64,000 nt of DNA from Thermohalobaculum sp050331335. Lineage in GTDB: Bacteria; Pseudomonadota; Alphaproteobacteria; Rhodobacterales; Rhodobacteraceae. The stretch is taken from NCBI GenBank assembly GCA_050331335.1, contig JBHJGY010000014.1:1-64000 (forward strand), read 5' to 3'. The position numbers and the translations under genes are program-made. The notes beneath the pieces are model-generated. The model worked only from the letters and a program-made list of their open reading frames with translations. It did no database searches and was not told the DNA's origin. The number at the start of each line of letters is the position of its first letter. The first letter of the stretch is position 1. Shown in pieces: positions 32,173 through 40,306 of the stretch.

Positions 32173-33762
32173 ATGGATAGATCGGCGCATCGGCCGGCAG
32201 CGGTTGTTGAGATCGACGGCCGGCTCACGCTGGCGCGTGCGGTCGCGGTGGCGGAGGGACGCGCCCATCCGCACCTCCCAGAGGCGACGCTTCGCGCAAT
32301 CGCCGCAGGGCACCAGCGCCTGCAAGCGGCGATCACCGAGCAGCGGCTCATCTATGGCGTGACGACAGGCTTCGGCCCCTTGGCGAACCGCCGGGTTGCG
32401 ACTGAGGACGCGGCCCAATTGCAGCGCAACCTGATTTACCACCTCGCGACAGGGGTTGGCGATTTTGCCGATTGGGCGACCGCGCGGCTGATCGTTCTCG
32501 CGCGCCTGGCTTCGATTTGCCGAGGCGCATCTGGTGCCTCGCCGCGCACAGCCGCAGCGCTCAGCGCGCTTCTGCTCGGTCCAGCGGCGCCGCTGATACC
32601 GCTGAAGGGCACGGTCGGCGCGAGCGGGGACCTGACACCCCTTGCGCATATGGCCCTGGCCTTCATGGGGGAGGGCGGGTTCGTCGACCGGACCGGGGAA
32701 GCGCTCGACGCGGGCGGGGTGCTGGCCGAGATCGGCGGGCCGCTGGCGCTCTCGGCGCGCGATGGGCTCGCCCTGGTCAACGGCACATCGGCGATGACCG
32801 GGGTGGCGACCCTGAATGCGGTGCGCGCCGCACGCCTAACGGCGCTGGCCGAGGTGCTGGGTGTCGGCGTCGCGGAGCTTCTCGGCGGTCGGGCGGAGGC
32901 CTGGGACCCGGTGCTCGCGGTGTTGCGACCTCATCCGGGTCAAGTGGCGACGACGGCAAGGCTGGCCCGCCTCGCGGCGGGATCAGAGCGGCTGAAAACC
33001 GGGAAAGCGTCGGAGATCCGCCTCGCCGCGGGGCCATCCCAAGGGGTCGACGAGCCGATGCAAGATGCCTACACGCTGAGATGTATCCCACAGGTGATCG
33101 GCGCTGTGCGCGATGTGCTGGACGAGCATGCACGTGTGGTCGAAATCGAACTCAACGCGGCGACGGACAACCCGCTCTTTCCCAATGGGGCAGCCCCCGT
33201 CCACGGCGGCAACTTCATGGGGCAGCAGGTTGCCTTTGCCTCCGATTCTCTCAAGGCGGCGATGATTGCGCTCACGGGGCTTGCCGAGCGCCAGGTGGCA
33301 CGCGTAACGGATGAGCGGCTCAACCGGGGTTTGCCGGCCTTTCTGCATCGCGGCGCACCGGGTCTCCACAGCGGGCTTATGGGCGCGCAGGTAACGGCAA
33401 GTGCCGTCTTGGCGGAGATGCGCAGCCGGGCAGCGCCCGCGGCCGCCCAATCGATCTCGACCAATGCGGCCAATCAGGACGTGGTGAGCCTCGGCACCAT
33501 CGCCGCGCGATCCGCAAGGGACGCGCTCGACGATTGCGCAACCGTTCTGGCCATTCTCGGCCTCGCCGTCGCCCAGGGTATCGACTGCTCGGGGGGCACC
33601 ACGGGCTTCGCGCCGGCCACGCAAGAACTCTACCGGGCGGTCCGGGCGGAGAGCCCTGCGCTCGACGCCGACCGGCCGCTGTCACGCGACATCATGGCCT
33701 TGGCCACCGCCATGCGCGACGGCCGACTTGCGGTCGGCCCTGCGCAGGAGGTTTGCGGATAA
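32173..33762 (+). CDS. tal: tyrosine ammonia-lyase (p-coumarate synthesis for PYP)
   Basis: The 529-residue member of the aromatic amino-acid lyase family forms p-coumarate from tyrosine. The MIO triad is A150-S151-G152 in GTVGASGDLTPLAHM, and catalytic Y61 is in IYGVTTGFGPLAN. The substrate-selecting pair is His90-Leu91 (NLIYHLATGVG), the residues found in bacterial TAL rather than PAL (Phe) or HAL (Ser-His). No histidine-use genes lie nearby. The start is chosen for AGGA just upstream; starts at 32143 and 32125 would add a weakly conserved tail. Confidence 0.93.
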   Translation: MDRSAHRPAAVVEIDGRLTLARAVAVAEGRAHPHLPEATLRAIAAGHQRLQAAITEQRLIYGVTTGFGPLANRRVATEDAAQLQRNLIYHLATGVGDFADWATARLIVLARLASICRGASGASPRTAAALSALLLGPAAPLIPLKGTVGASGDLTPLAHMALAFMGEGGFVDRTGEALDAGGVLAEIGGPLALSARDGLALVNGTSAMTGVATLNAVRAARLTALAEVLGVGVAELLGGRAEAWDPVLAVLRPHPGQVATTARLARLAAGSERLKTGKASEIRLAAGPSQGVDEPMQDAYTLRCIPQVIGAVRDVLDEHARVVEIELNAATDNPLFPNGAAPVHGGNFMGQQVAFASDSLKAAMIALTGLAERQVARVTDERLNRGLPAFLHRGAPGLHSGLMGAQVTASAVLAEMRSRAAPAAAQSISTNAANQDVVSLGTIAARSARDALDDCATVLAILGLAVAQGIDCSGGTTGFAPATQELYRAVRAESPALDADRPLSRDIMALATAMRDGRLAVGPAQEVCG

Positions 33763-33787
33763 TCTGCGCGGCCATCGGGTCACGCGC

Positions 33788-34804
33788 TCAGCGTTCCGGG
33801 TCCTTCGACGGCGGCACGCCGTATCCCGAAAGCAGGGCGTCGGCCGGCGCCCAAGTCTCGGCGACGAGGCGGACCGGAAAGGCGAGGACCTCGCGCCGCC
33901 AGGCGGGCGTCAGGCGTATCGCATCCTTCTCGGTTGTGACGAGGACCGCACCGGCCCCCCGGGCCTCGCGCAGCAGACGCCGGAGCACCGCGTCACCGTA
34001 GGGGGCGTGGTCGCCGAAGGAATGGGTGGCGACCAGCCGAGCGCCCGCGCGGTCCAGGGTCTCGAAGAACTTCGACGGCCGGCCGATGCCGGCGAAGGCC
34101 ACCACCGGGATGCCGGCGAGATCGAGCCCTGTCGGTGCCGGAACAATCTCGGCGCCGATCACCCGGCGCCCCTGAAGCACCGGCAGAGCATCGCGGCACC
34201 GCGCCCGTGCGGCTTGCGGGCCGATGAGCACCACGACATCCGCGCGCGAGAGGCCGGCGGATACTGGCTCACGCAGCGGCCCCGCGGGGATGAGCCGCCC
34301 GTTACCGAACCCGACCTCGGCATCGACGGTGATGAAGAGAAGGTCCTTCTGCAGATGCGGCGACTGGGCCCCGTCGTCGAGCAGCAACAGCCGGGCGCCG
34401 GCCGCCACCGCCGCGCGCGCCCCGGCCGCGCGGTCGCGGGCAACCCAGACCGGGTGGCTCTGCGCGAGCAGGAGCGGCTCGTCCCCGACATCAGCAGCGG
34501 TGTCGCGCACCGGATCGACCCGGTGTGGACCTGCGCGCCGGCCACCATAGCCGCGGCTGAGCAGCGTCGGCGCGAGCCCTGCTGCGGCCAGACGGTCGGC
34601 CAAGGCGAGAACGAGCGGGGTTTTACCCGTGCCGCCGGCGGTCAGATTACCGACGCAGATCACCGGAACCGGCGCGCGATAGGGCCGGGCGAGGCGCCAG
34701 CGCAGCCAGGTGCCGAGGCGCCAGACGACAGCGGCCGGGGCCAGGAGCCGTGGCAGGAGCCCAGGCGCATCGGGGGGGGCGGCCCAGAAGCCGGGTGCCT
34801 GCAT
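33788..34804 (-). CDS. lpxK: tetraacyldisaccharide 4'-kinase
   Basis: The 338-residue enzyme phosphorylates the 4' position of the lipid A precursor. It has the N-terminal membrane-associated helix (LLAPAAVVWRLGTWLR), Walker A VGNLTAGGTGKTPL near 51-64, LLSRGYGG, and LLLLDDGAQSPHL in the lid region. It is the last gene of a lipid A/KDO operon, starting at the stop of waaA (TGATG). Its stop is 25 bases from the convergent TAL stop. Confidence 0.95.
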   Translation of the reverse strand: MQAPGFWAAPPDAPGLLPRLLAPAAVVWRLGTWLRWRLARPYRAPVPVICVGNLTAGGTGKTPLVLALADRLAAAGLAPTLLSRGYGGRRAGPHRVDPVRDTAADVGDEPLLLAQSHPVWVARDRAAGARAAVAAGARLLLLDDGAQSPHLQKDLLFITVDAEVGFGNGRLIPAGPLREPVSAGLSRADVVVLIGPQAARARCRDALPVLQGRRVIGAEIVPAPTGLDLAGIPVVAFAGIGRPSKFFETLDRAGARLVATHSFGDHAPYGDAVLRRLLREARGAGAVLVTTEKDAIRLTPAWRREVLAFPVRLVAETWAPADALLSGYGVPPSKDPER

Positions 34805-36069
34805 CAGCGGTCACCGACGAGCCCGAGGAGGCGTTGGGCCAGGGCCGGCAGATCCGGCGCGAAATTCGCCCGGCACGCGGCCGCAGCAGCGCCCATCCGG
34901 GTCGCAGCGGCCGGATCGGCGAAGAGCTCGGCCAGCGCCTGGGCCAGTGCCTCGGGGCGTTCGATCCTGCGCGCGCCCCCGGCCTTCGCGAGCTCGGCAT
35001 AGGCCTCTGCGAAGTTTTCCACATGGGGACCGTGCAGGATGGGGCGGCAGAGCGCGGCGGGCTCGAACGGCGTATGTCCGCCGCGGCGCACCCAGGAGCC
35101 GCCAACGAAGACCGCCTCCGCCAGCCGGTACCAAAGTCCCATCTCGCCAAGCGTGTCGGCGAGCCAAATGCGGGTCTCAGGTCCCGGCGTTTCGCCGGCG
35201 GCGCGGCGGGCGGTGGCAAGGCCCGCCTGCTGCAGGAGCGCGTGGACCTCGGCGCCCCTTTCCGGATGCCGAGGCGCGAGGATCAGCAGCGCCTCCGGGT
35301 CGGTTGCCGCAACGGTCAGAGCGAGCCGCGCTTCCTCGTCGTCATGGGTCGAGGCTGCGAGCCAAACCCTGCGGCCCGCAAGCAGGGTCGCGAGCTCGAG
35401 ATGGGCCGCCGGGTCCGCTGGCGGGATGACGGCGCTCTTCAGGGTGCCCCCCCGCTCGACCTGGCCGGCCCCGAGCTGGCCCAGACGATCAGCGCTCGCC
35501 CCATCCTGGGCCAGGACCATGCGAAAGAGCCCGAGCAGTCGAGCCGCCATGGCCGGGGCGCGTGCCCAGCCGCGGGCGCTGGCTTCGGAGAGGCGGGCGT
35601 TGACCAGGGCCATCGGTACACGGGCTCGGGCTGTCTCCACCATCAGCCGCGGCCAGATCTCGCTTTCGACCCAAACCGCGAGATCCGGGCGCCAGTGGTC
35701 GAGGAAACGGCGCACCGCCGCGCGGACATCGACCGGCGCGAACTGGTGGCGGGCGGTTGCGGGCAGCCGCGGGGTCACGGCCTCTGCGGCGGTGCGGGTG
35801 CCGGTGGTGAGCAAAAGGCCCGCGCAGGGGTCGGCTTGAGCGAGCGCGTCGAGGAGCGGCAATGACGAGACCGCCTCGCCGACGCTCGCCGCGTGCAACC
35901 AGATCAGCCGGCCATCGGGGCGTGGGGCGCTGGCATGTCCGAACCGCTCGCCCAGGCGCGCGGGGTCTTCCTTGCCGCGGGACGCACGTCGGGCGAGCAG
36001 GCGCCGCGCCAACGGCTCGGCGCAAGCAGACGCCGCCAGATAGAGCCCCAGCGCGGCCGATCGGCGCAT
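34804..36069 (-). CDS. waaA: 3-deoxy-D-manno-octulosonic acid transferase (WaaA/KdtA)
   Basis: The 421-residue enzyme adds KDO to lipid IVA. It has an N-terminal hydrophobic anchor, HAASVGEAVSSLPLL, LLTTGTRTAAEAV, WVESEIWPRLM, NARLSEASARGW, and the C-terminal VFVGGSWVRRGGHTPFEPAAL with the nucleotide-sugar site. The start at 36069 overlaps the upstream stop (TAATG), which excludes a longer upstream reading. It sits between the DUF374 acyltransferase and lpxK, a typical alphaproteobacterial lipid A arrangement. Confidence 0.95.
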   Translation of the reverse strand: MRRSAALGLYLAASACAEPLARRLLARRASRGKEDPARLGERFGHASAPRPDGRLIWLHAASVGEAVSSLPLLDALAQADPCAGLLLTTGTRTAAEAVTPRLPATARHQFAPVDVRAAVRRFLDHWRPDLAVWVESEIWPRLMVETARARVPMALVNARLSEASARGWARAPAMAARLLGLFRMVLAQDGASADRLGQLGAGQVERGGTLKSAVIPPADPAAHLELATLLAGRRVWLAASTHDDEEARLALTVAATDPEALLILAPRHPERGAEVHALLQQAGLATARRAAGETPGPETRIWLADTLGEMGLWYRLAEAVFVGGSWVRRGGHTPFEPAALCRPILHGPHVENFAEAYAELAKAGGARRIERPEALAQALAELFADPAAATRMGAAAAACRANFAPDLPALAQRLLGLVGDR

Positions 36070-36863
36070 TAGTCGGGCCTCTCCCCAGCGGCAGCGGCGT
36101 CGAGATCGTCGGCGGGGGCCGGCTCGACGGGCACCCGACCGCACAGCCGATCCGCCTCTTGGGTGAGCGCTGTCAGGGCGGCCTCGATTTCGCGGCAAAA
36201 CTGGGCTTCGGCCTCCGCATCCCCGTCTGGCGGTGGGACCAGGGCAGGACCGTAAGCCTGGATGCCGCGTGTGAACGGCCAGGGCACGAGGAACCGGTCC
36301 CAACTGGGTGCGAGCCATGCGCGGCGCGCTGAGAAGCTAATCGGCACCACTGCCGCACCGGTGCTGACCGCCAGGCGCGCGACACCGGCCTGGGCACGCA
36401 TCCGCGGTCCGCGGGGACCGTCCGGCGTGATCGCAACCACGGCGCCGCGGGCGAGCCCGTCGAGCGCGGCGCGGGTGACTTCGGCGCCTCCTTTGTTCCG
36501 CCGCTTGATCTTGTCATAGGTGGAGCCGCGGATCGACGCGACCCCGAAGCGGGCGACGATGGCGGAGATCAGCTCGCCATCCGCATTGTTGGAGATCACG
36601 GCCAGGGTCTCGCGCCCCGGCGGCGCCCAGCTTGGCGACAGGAAGAGCCGTCCGTGCCAGATCGCGGCAATCAGACCCCCACCGCGCGCGACTTCGGCAT
36701 CGAAATGCGCCTTATCGCGGATCTCCCATCGTACGGTTGCCAGCACCAGCCGAATATACGTTGCACCAAGCCGGGCCATGGCGGCGCGCGCCAAGGAGGA
36801 ACTGCGAAGCCGGCGCAGCAGGCCGCCCCGCCGCCGGGGCTTGGATCTCCGTGCCTCGGCCAA
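36069..36863 (-). CDS. DUF374 lysophospholipid acyltransferase family protein
   Basis: The 264-residue protein has a short hydrophobic N-terminus and the DUF374 (LPLAT-like) features AIWHGRLFLSPSW, SNNADGELISAIVARFG, RGSTYDKIKRRNKGGAEV and VAITPDGPRGPRM. The family resembles lipid A and phospholipid acyltransferases but the HX4D motif is only partly kept (WHGRLF). It is placed with waaA and lpxK, so a role in lipid A modification is likely. Its C-terminal ~40 residues are acidic and low-complexity. Confidence 0.88.
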   Translation of the reverse strand: MAEARRSKPRRRGGLLRRLRSSSLARAAMARLGATYIRLVLATVRWEIRDKAHFDAEVARGGGLIAAIWHGRLFLSPSWAPPGRETLAVISNNADGELISAIVARFGVASIRGSTYDKIKRRNKGGAEVTRAALDGLARGAVVAITPDGPRGPRMRAQAGVARLAVSTGAAVVPISFSARRAWLAPSWDRFLVPWPFTRGIQAYGPALVPPPDGDAEAEAQFCREIEAALTALTQEADRLCGRVPVEPAPADDLDAAAAGERPD

Positions 36864-36866
36864 GGC

Positions 36867-37115
36867 TCAGCGCTCGAGGGCCGTGTCCTCGGCGCTCGTT
36901 TCTCGCTCCTCGTCCCTGAGCCGGTGCAGATGGGCGATGAAGTACCGCATATGGGCATTGTCCACGGTGCGTTGCGCCGCCGCCTTCCAGGCGTCATGGG
37001 CGCTGGCATAGTCTGGATAAATGCCAACGATGTCGAGATTCGAGACGTCCTTGAACTGGGTCTTGGCAGGGTCGACGAGCTCGCCGCCGAAGACGAGATG
37101 CAGACGGGTCGGCAT
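36867..37115 (-). CDS. DUF4170 family protein
   Basis: The 82-residue protein begins TRLHLVFGGELVDPAKTQFKD and contains GIYPDYASAHDAWKAAAQRTVDNAHMRYFIAHLHRL, the usual DUF4170 sequence. Its function is unknown, but it occurs next to the lipid A genes in Rhodobacterales. It is three bases upstream of the DUF374 gene and so part of the same operon. Confidence 0.87.
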   Translation of the reverse strand: MPTRLHLVFGGELVDPAKTQFKDVSNLDIVGIYPDYASAHDAWKAAAQRTVDNAHMRYFIAHLHRLRDEERETSAEDTALER

Positions 37116-37201
37116 GGCGCTGTTCTCCTGGCGGGCCTGGGATATGCGCGGGGAGCCTTACGCTAGCTGGGCGCACAGTCAAGCGGGCCGGCGAAAGCGC
37201 A

Positions 37202-37465
37202 TCAGAGGCCGGTGTCGTCCCACCAGCTTTGCCAGAGGCTTCGGCGAGAGGCTGCGAGGCGGCTCCATTCGGCGCGCGAGGGACCCAAGACGATGTAGAC
37301 CGCGAAAGCGACCGGCGGGGTGAGGAGCAAGCAGGCGAGCAGCGCTGTCCCCGGACGCCGGCCGAGTGCCCATGCATAGGCGGATACGAGGGCTGCCAGA
37401 GCGAAGAGCAGCCAGAGCAGGGTCTGGACGTCTCGGTCGAGGACAGGCGCGAGGCTGAAGCTCAT
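37202..37465 (-). CDS. small two-helix membrane protein
   Basis: The 87-residue protein has a short N-terminus then two transmembrane segments (LLWLLFALAALVSAYAWAL and ALLACLLLTPPVAFAVYIVLG) and a basic/Trp-rich tail (RRSLWQSWWDD). I do not recognise a family. The start at 37465 is where the residues become non-random. It lies between cysQ and DUF4170 with gaps of 60-90 bases. Confidence 0.65.
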   Translation of the reverse strand: MSFSLAPVLDRDVQTLLWLLFALAALVSAYAWALGRRPGTALLACLLLTPPVAFAVYIVLGPSRAEWSRLAASRRSLWQSWWDDTGL

Positions 37466-37526
37466 GGATCTCACCGCAAGGTCTCTCGAGACATATGGCC
37501 TGTCCGGGTCCGCTTTTGCAGGCGCC

Positions 37527-38351
37527 TCAATCGACGGGCGGGCAGCGTAGCGCCAAGAGCCCGGCATGCAGCTCCGGCGCTGCCACGATGAGACCGGGGA
37601 GGCGGGGCGGCACTTGATTGAAAACCAGCGCAGCGCCTTCGTGATCGGTGACGATACAGCCAGCTTCGGCTGCGATGAGAGCGCCGGCCGCAATGTCCCA
37701 TTCCCAGGCAGGACGGATCGTGAGCGTTGCCGCGGCGCGGCCGTCCGCGACGAGGCAGAGGCGCCAGGCCAGCGACGGCCGTTGCACGCGGCGCATGGCG
37801 GGCACGCCACGCGGCCAATTCTCCGGCGCCATCGCCGCGCGGGATGCCAGGAGCTCGCCCCCCGCCAAGCCTAGGCCGGGGTCTGCGGCGACCGGTGCCG
37901 TCGCGCCGCCGACCGTCTTCGTGGCCCCGCCGGCGAGATGGGCGGCATAGGTCTCCCCCCGGGCCGGGAGATGCACTGCGCCGGCGACTGCGCGCCCCGC
38001 CTCGACCACCGCAGCGACGACTGAGAAACCGGGGTCGTCAGCGAGGAAGGCGCGGGTGCCGTCGATCGGATCGATGATGAACACACGGGTGGCGGCCAAA
38101 CGGGCGTGGTCGTCGGGATCCTCCTCCGACAGCCAGCCATAGCCGGGCCGCGCGGTGCGCAGATGCTCCGACAGATGGGCGTTAACCTCGAGATCGGCAT
38201 CGGAGACCGGTCCCTGGCCGCCCGATTTCTCCCAGCGGCGGACCGGACCCCGGTGGCGGGCGAGCGCGATGGCGCCGGCAGCCTCGACAGCGGTGACGAG
38301 GAGTGCCCGGTCTTCGGCATAAGACGCGGCGCTGACCGCGGGCTCAGGCAC
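37527..38351 (-). CDS. cysQ: inositol-monophosphatase family phosphatase, CysQ-like
   Basis: The 274-residue enzyme has the metal-binding motifs of the family: WLSEEDPDD (E), IIDPIDGTRAFL (DPIDG) and PAWEWDIAAG (WD). This points to 3'(2'),5'-bisphosphate nucleotidase or a related sugar-phosphate phosphatase. It overlaps pmbA by eight bases, a common order in this group of bacteria. The name CysQ is an inference from context and motif. Confidence 0.85.
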   Translation of the reverse strand: MPEPAVSAASYAEDRALLVTAVEAAGAIALARHRGPVRRWEKSGGQGPVSDADLEVNAHLSEHLRTARPGYGWLSEEDPDDHARLAATRVFIIDPIDGTRAFLADDPGFSVVAAVVEAGRAVAGAVHLPARGETYAAHLAGGATKTVGGATAPVAADPGLGLAGGELLASRAAMAPENWPRGVPAMRRVQRPSLAWRLCLVADGRAAATLTIRPAWEWDIAAGALIAAEAGCIVTDHEGAALVFNQVPPRLPGLIVAAPELHAGLLALRCPPVD

Positions 38352-39711
38352 CGATCGCCAGCCCCTCGACCAGCAGCGAGGGGACGCGGGCGGATTTGTG
38401 CGGGTCGGCGTCGTCGGCCGGACGGATCGAGCGCATCATTTCCGGCAGGTTGCCGGCGATCGTGATTTCGTTGACCGGGTGAACGATTTCGCCCCGCTCG
38501 ACCCAGAAGCCGGAGGCGCCGCGGCTGTAGGCGCCCGTGGTCGGGTTGACGGAGCTGCCGATCAGCGAGGTGACCAGGAGCCCCGTGCCCATTTCCGCGA
38601 GCAGATCGGCGCGGCTGCGGGGGCCTGGGGTGAGGACGATGTTGGCGGTTCCCGGACGCGGCGGGCCGGCGGGTCCGCGGCGCGCGTTGCCGGTCGTCTG
38701 AAGACCGAGCTGGCGCGCGGTGGCGAGGTCAAGCACCCAGGAGACGAGCCGGCCATCCTCGACGAGCTTTCGCGGGGCGGTCGCGATGCCCTCGGCATCG
38801 ACCAGGCGGCTGGCGCGGCCGCGGGGCCTGTGGGGATCTTCAGCGAGATCAAGGCCGTCGGGAAGGACTGCCGCCCCCATCTTGTCGCGCAGCCAGCTTG
38901 CGCCGCGGGCGACCGACTGACCGTTGATCGCGGAGAGCAGGTGGCCGAGAAGGCTTGCGGCGACGCGCTCGTCGTAAAGCACCGGATACCGCCCGGCGGG
39001 GGGCTTGCGCGCACCGATCGCGGCGACCGCCCGTTCGCCAGCGCGCCGGCCGATCTCTTCGGGCGGCGGCAAATCCCCTCCGTGTCGGCGGATCTCGACG
39101 GCGAAGTCGCGCTCGCGCCCCAGACCCTCCCCGGCGATGGCTGACGTGCTGACCGCCCAGATCGTGCGCGCGATGCGGTGCTCGAGGCCATTGGTGGCAA
39201 GAAGTGTCACCCGTTCGGCGCCCCAGGAGGCGCGGGCTTGCTCGACCATTGCGACCCCGGGGACCGCGCGGCCGGCGGCCTCTGCGGCGCGCGCCTGCTG
39301 CTCCAACGCTTCGGGGTCGGGCTCTGGGGCGGGGTCGGCAAGCTCGAGGGCATCGGCGTCTGGCAAGCCGGCAAGCTGATCGGGCTCGGCGAGCGCGCAA
39401 TAGGGATCGTCGGGGGCTTCTCTGGCGATGGCAACCGCGCGGGTAGCCATCTCGGCGAAGGTGCCTGGCGAGACGTTTGAGGCGGCGACGCAGGCCTGGC
39501 GTTGGCCGACGAACACCCTCAGGCCCAGATCGATGCCCTCTGAGCGTTCCGCTTCCTCCAGCGCGCCGTCGGCCACGCCAATGTCGAGTGCGGTCTCCGA
39601 GGCGACGAGGACATCGGCAGCATCCGCGCCGGCAGCGCGGGCCGCATCGATGAGAGCTTCCGCGGCCGCAAGATCGTCGTCGGCGGACCGGCTGGCATCT
39701 GGCGCTCTCAC
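38344..39711 (-). CDS. pmbA: TldD/PmbA-family metalloprotease (TldE)
   Basis: The 455-residue protein carries the PmbA pattern: LGLRVFVGQRQACVAASN, RAVAIAREAPDDPYCALAEP, RYPVLYDERVAASLLGHLL, GPRSRADLLAEMGTGLLVTSLIGSSVN and YSRGASGFWVERGEI. PmbA/TldE works with TldD in peptide maturation and degradation; TldD is not in this window. The gene overlaps the MAPEG gene by four bases and cysQ by eight. Confidence 0.92.
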   Translation of the reverse strand: MRAPDASRSADDDLAAAEALIDAARAAGADAADVLVASETALDIGVADGALEEAERSEGIDLGLRVFVGQRQACVAASNVSPGTFAEMATRAVAIAREAPDDPYCALAEPDQLAGLPDADALELADPAPEPDPEALEQQARAAEAAGRAVPGVAMVEQARASWGAERVTLLATNGLEHRIARTIWAVSTSAIAGEGLGRERDFAVEIRRHGGDLPPPEEIGRRAGERAVAAIGARKPPAGRYPVLYDERVAASLLGHLLSAINGQSVARGASWLRDKMGAAVLPDGLDLAEDPHRPRGRASRLVDAEGIATAPRKLVEDGRLVSWVLDLATARQLGLQTTGNARRGPAGPPRPGTANIVLTPGPRSRADLLAEMGTGLLVTSLIGSSVNPTTGAYSRGASGFWVERGEIVHPVNEITIAGNLPEMMRSIRPADDADPHKSARVPSLLVEGLAIGA

Positions 39712-40154
39712 GCGATGCTCCAGGCCGGGATCTGCACCCCAAGCGCAACCGCCGCGGAGGCGGTGCCCGCAAGGACATGGCCGAGGAGCCCGGCCGCAAG
39801 GGCCAACTGGACGAGCATGGTTCCCCCTGCCCCAGCGGCTCTGAGGGCGACCGACTTCGCCCCGGTAAAGAAGTAAAGCCCGTGCAACACGCGCGCGGCG
39901 AGGAGCGCCAGTCCGAGCGGATGGAGGGCGATGGGCGGTGTTCCGACGCCCTCGGCAAGCGCCATCAGCACTAGGGTCAGCGGCACGGTCTCCACCGCGT
40001 TGCCGTGAGCCCTGCTCTCATGCAGCACCCGTTCGTTGCCGCCATCGCCGAGCCAGACGCCCTGGGCGCGCCGTGCCATGCCCGTGCGGGCGGCGAGGTA
40101 GAGGATCCACAGCGTGAGCAGCGCGGCATAGACAGCGGTAACGGGCAGCGGCAT
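39708..40154 (-). CDS. MAPEG-domain membrane protein
   Basis: The 148-residue protein has four hydrophobic helices and the MAPEG features RVLHESRAHGNAVETVPLTLVLMALAEG (E/R/H-N residues for glutathione) and AARVLHGLYFFTG. Such proteins often bind glutathione. The start at 40154 follows GGAGG. It overlaps pmbA by four bases. The substrate is unknown. Confidence 0.88.
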   Translation of the reverse strand: MPLPVTAVYAALLTLWILYLAARTGMARRAQGVWLGDGGNERVLHESRAHGNAVETVPLTLVLMALAEGVGTPPIALHPLGLALLAARVLHGLYFFTGAKSVALRAAGAGGTMLVQLALAAGLLGHVLAGTASAAVALGVQIPAWSIA

Positions 40155-40306
40155 CGATCCCTCCTGGTGTGACTCGGCGCGCGAAGACGTAGCGCGTCTG
40201 GGAAGCACAGGCCAGCGTCAGCGGCGCGGCGCGCCCTTGCCGCAGCGCAGGCCAGCCTGCGGCTGAGCATCCACGTCCCGGTTCGGTCGGGCAATCTTCG
40301 GCGAGG

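Noticed and set aside
32173..33762. Histidine ammonia-lyase (HutH)
   Set aside because: The His90-Leu91 pair indicates tyrosine use, and there are no other histidine-degradation genes; the gene neighbours pyp.
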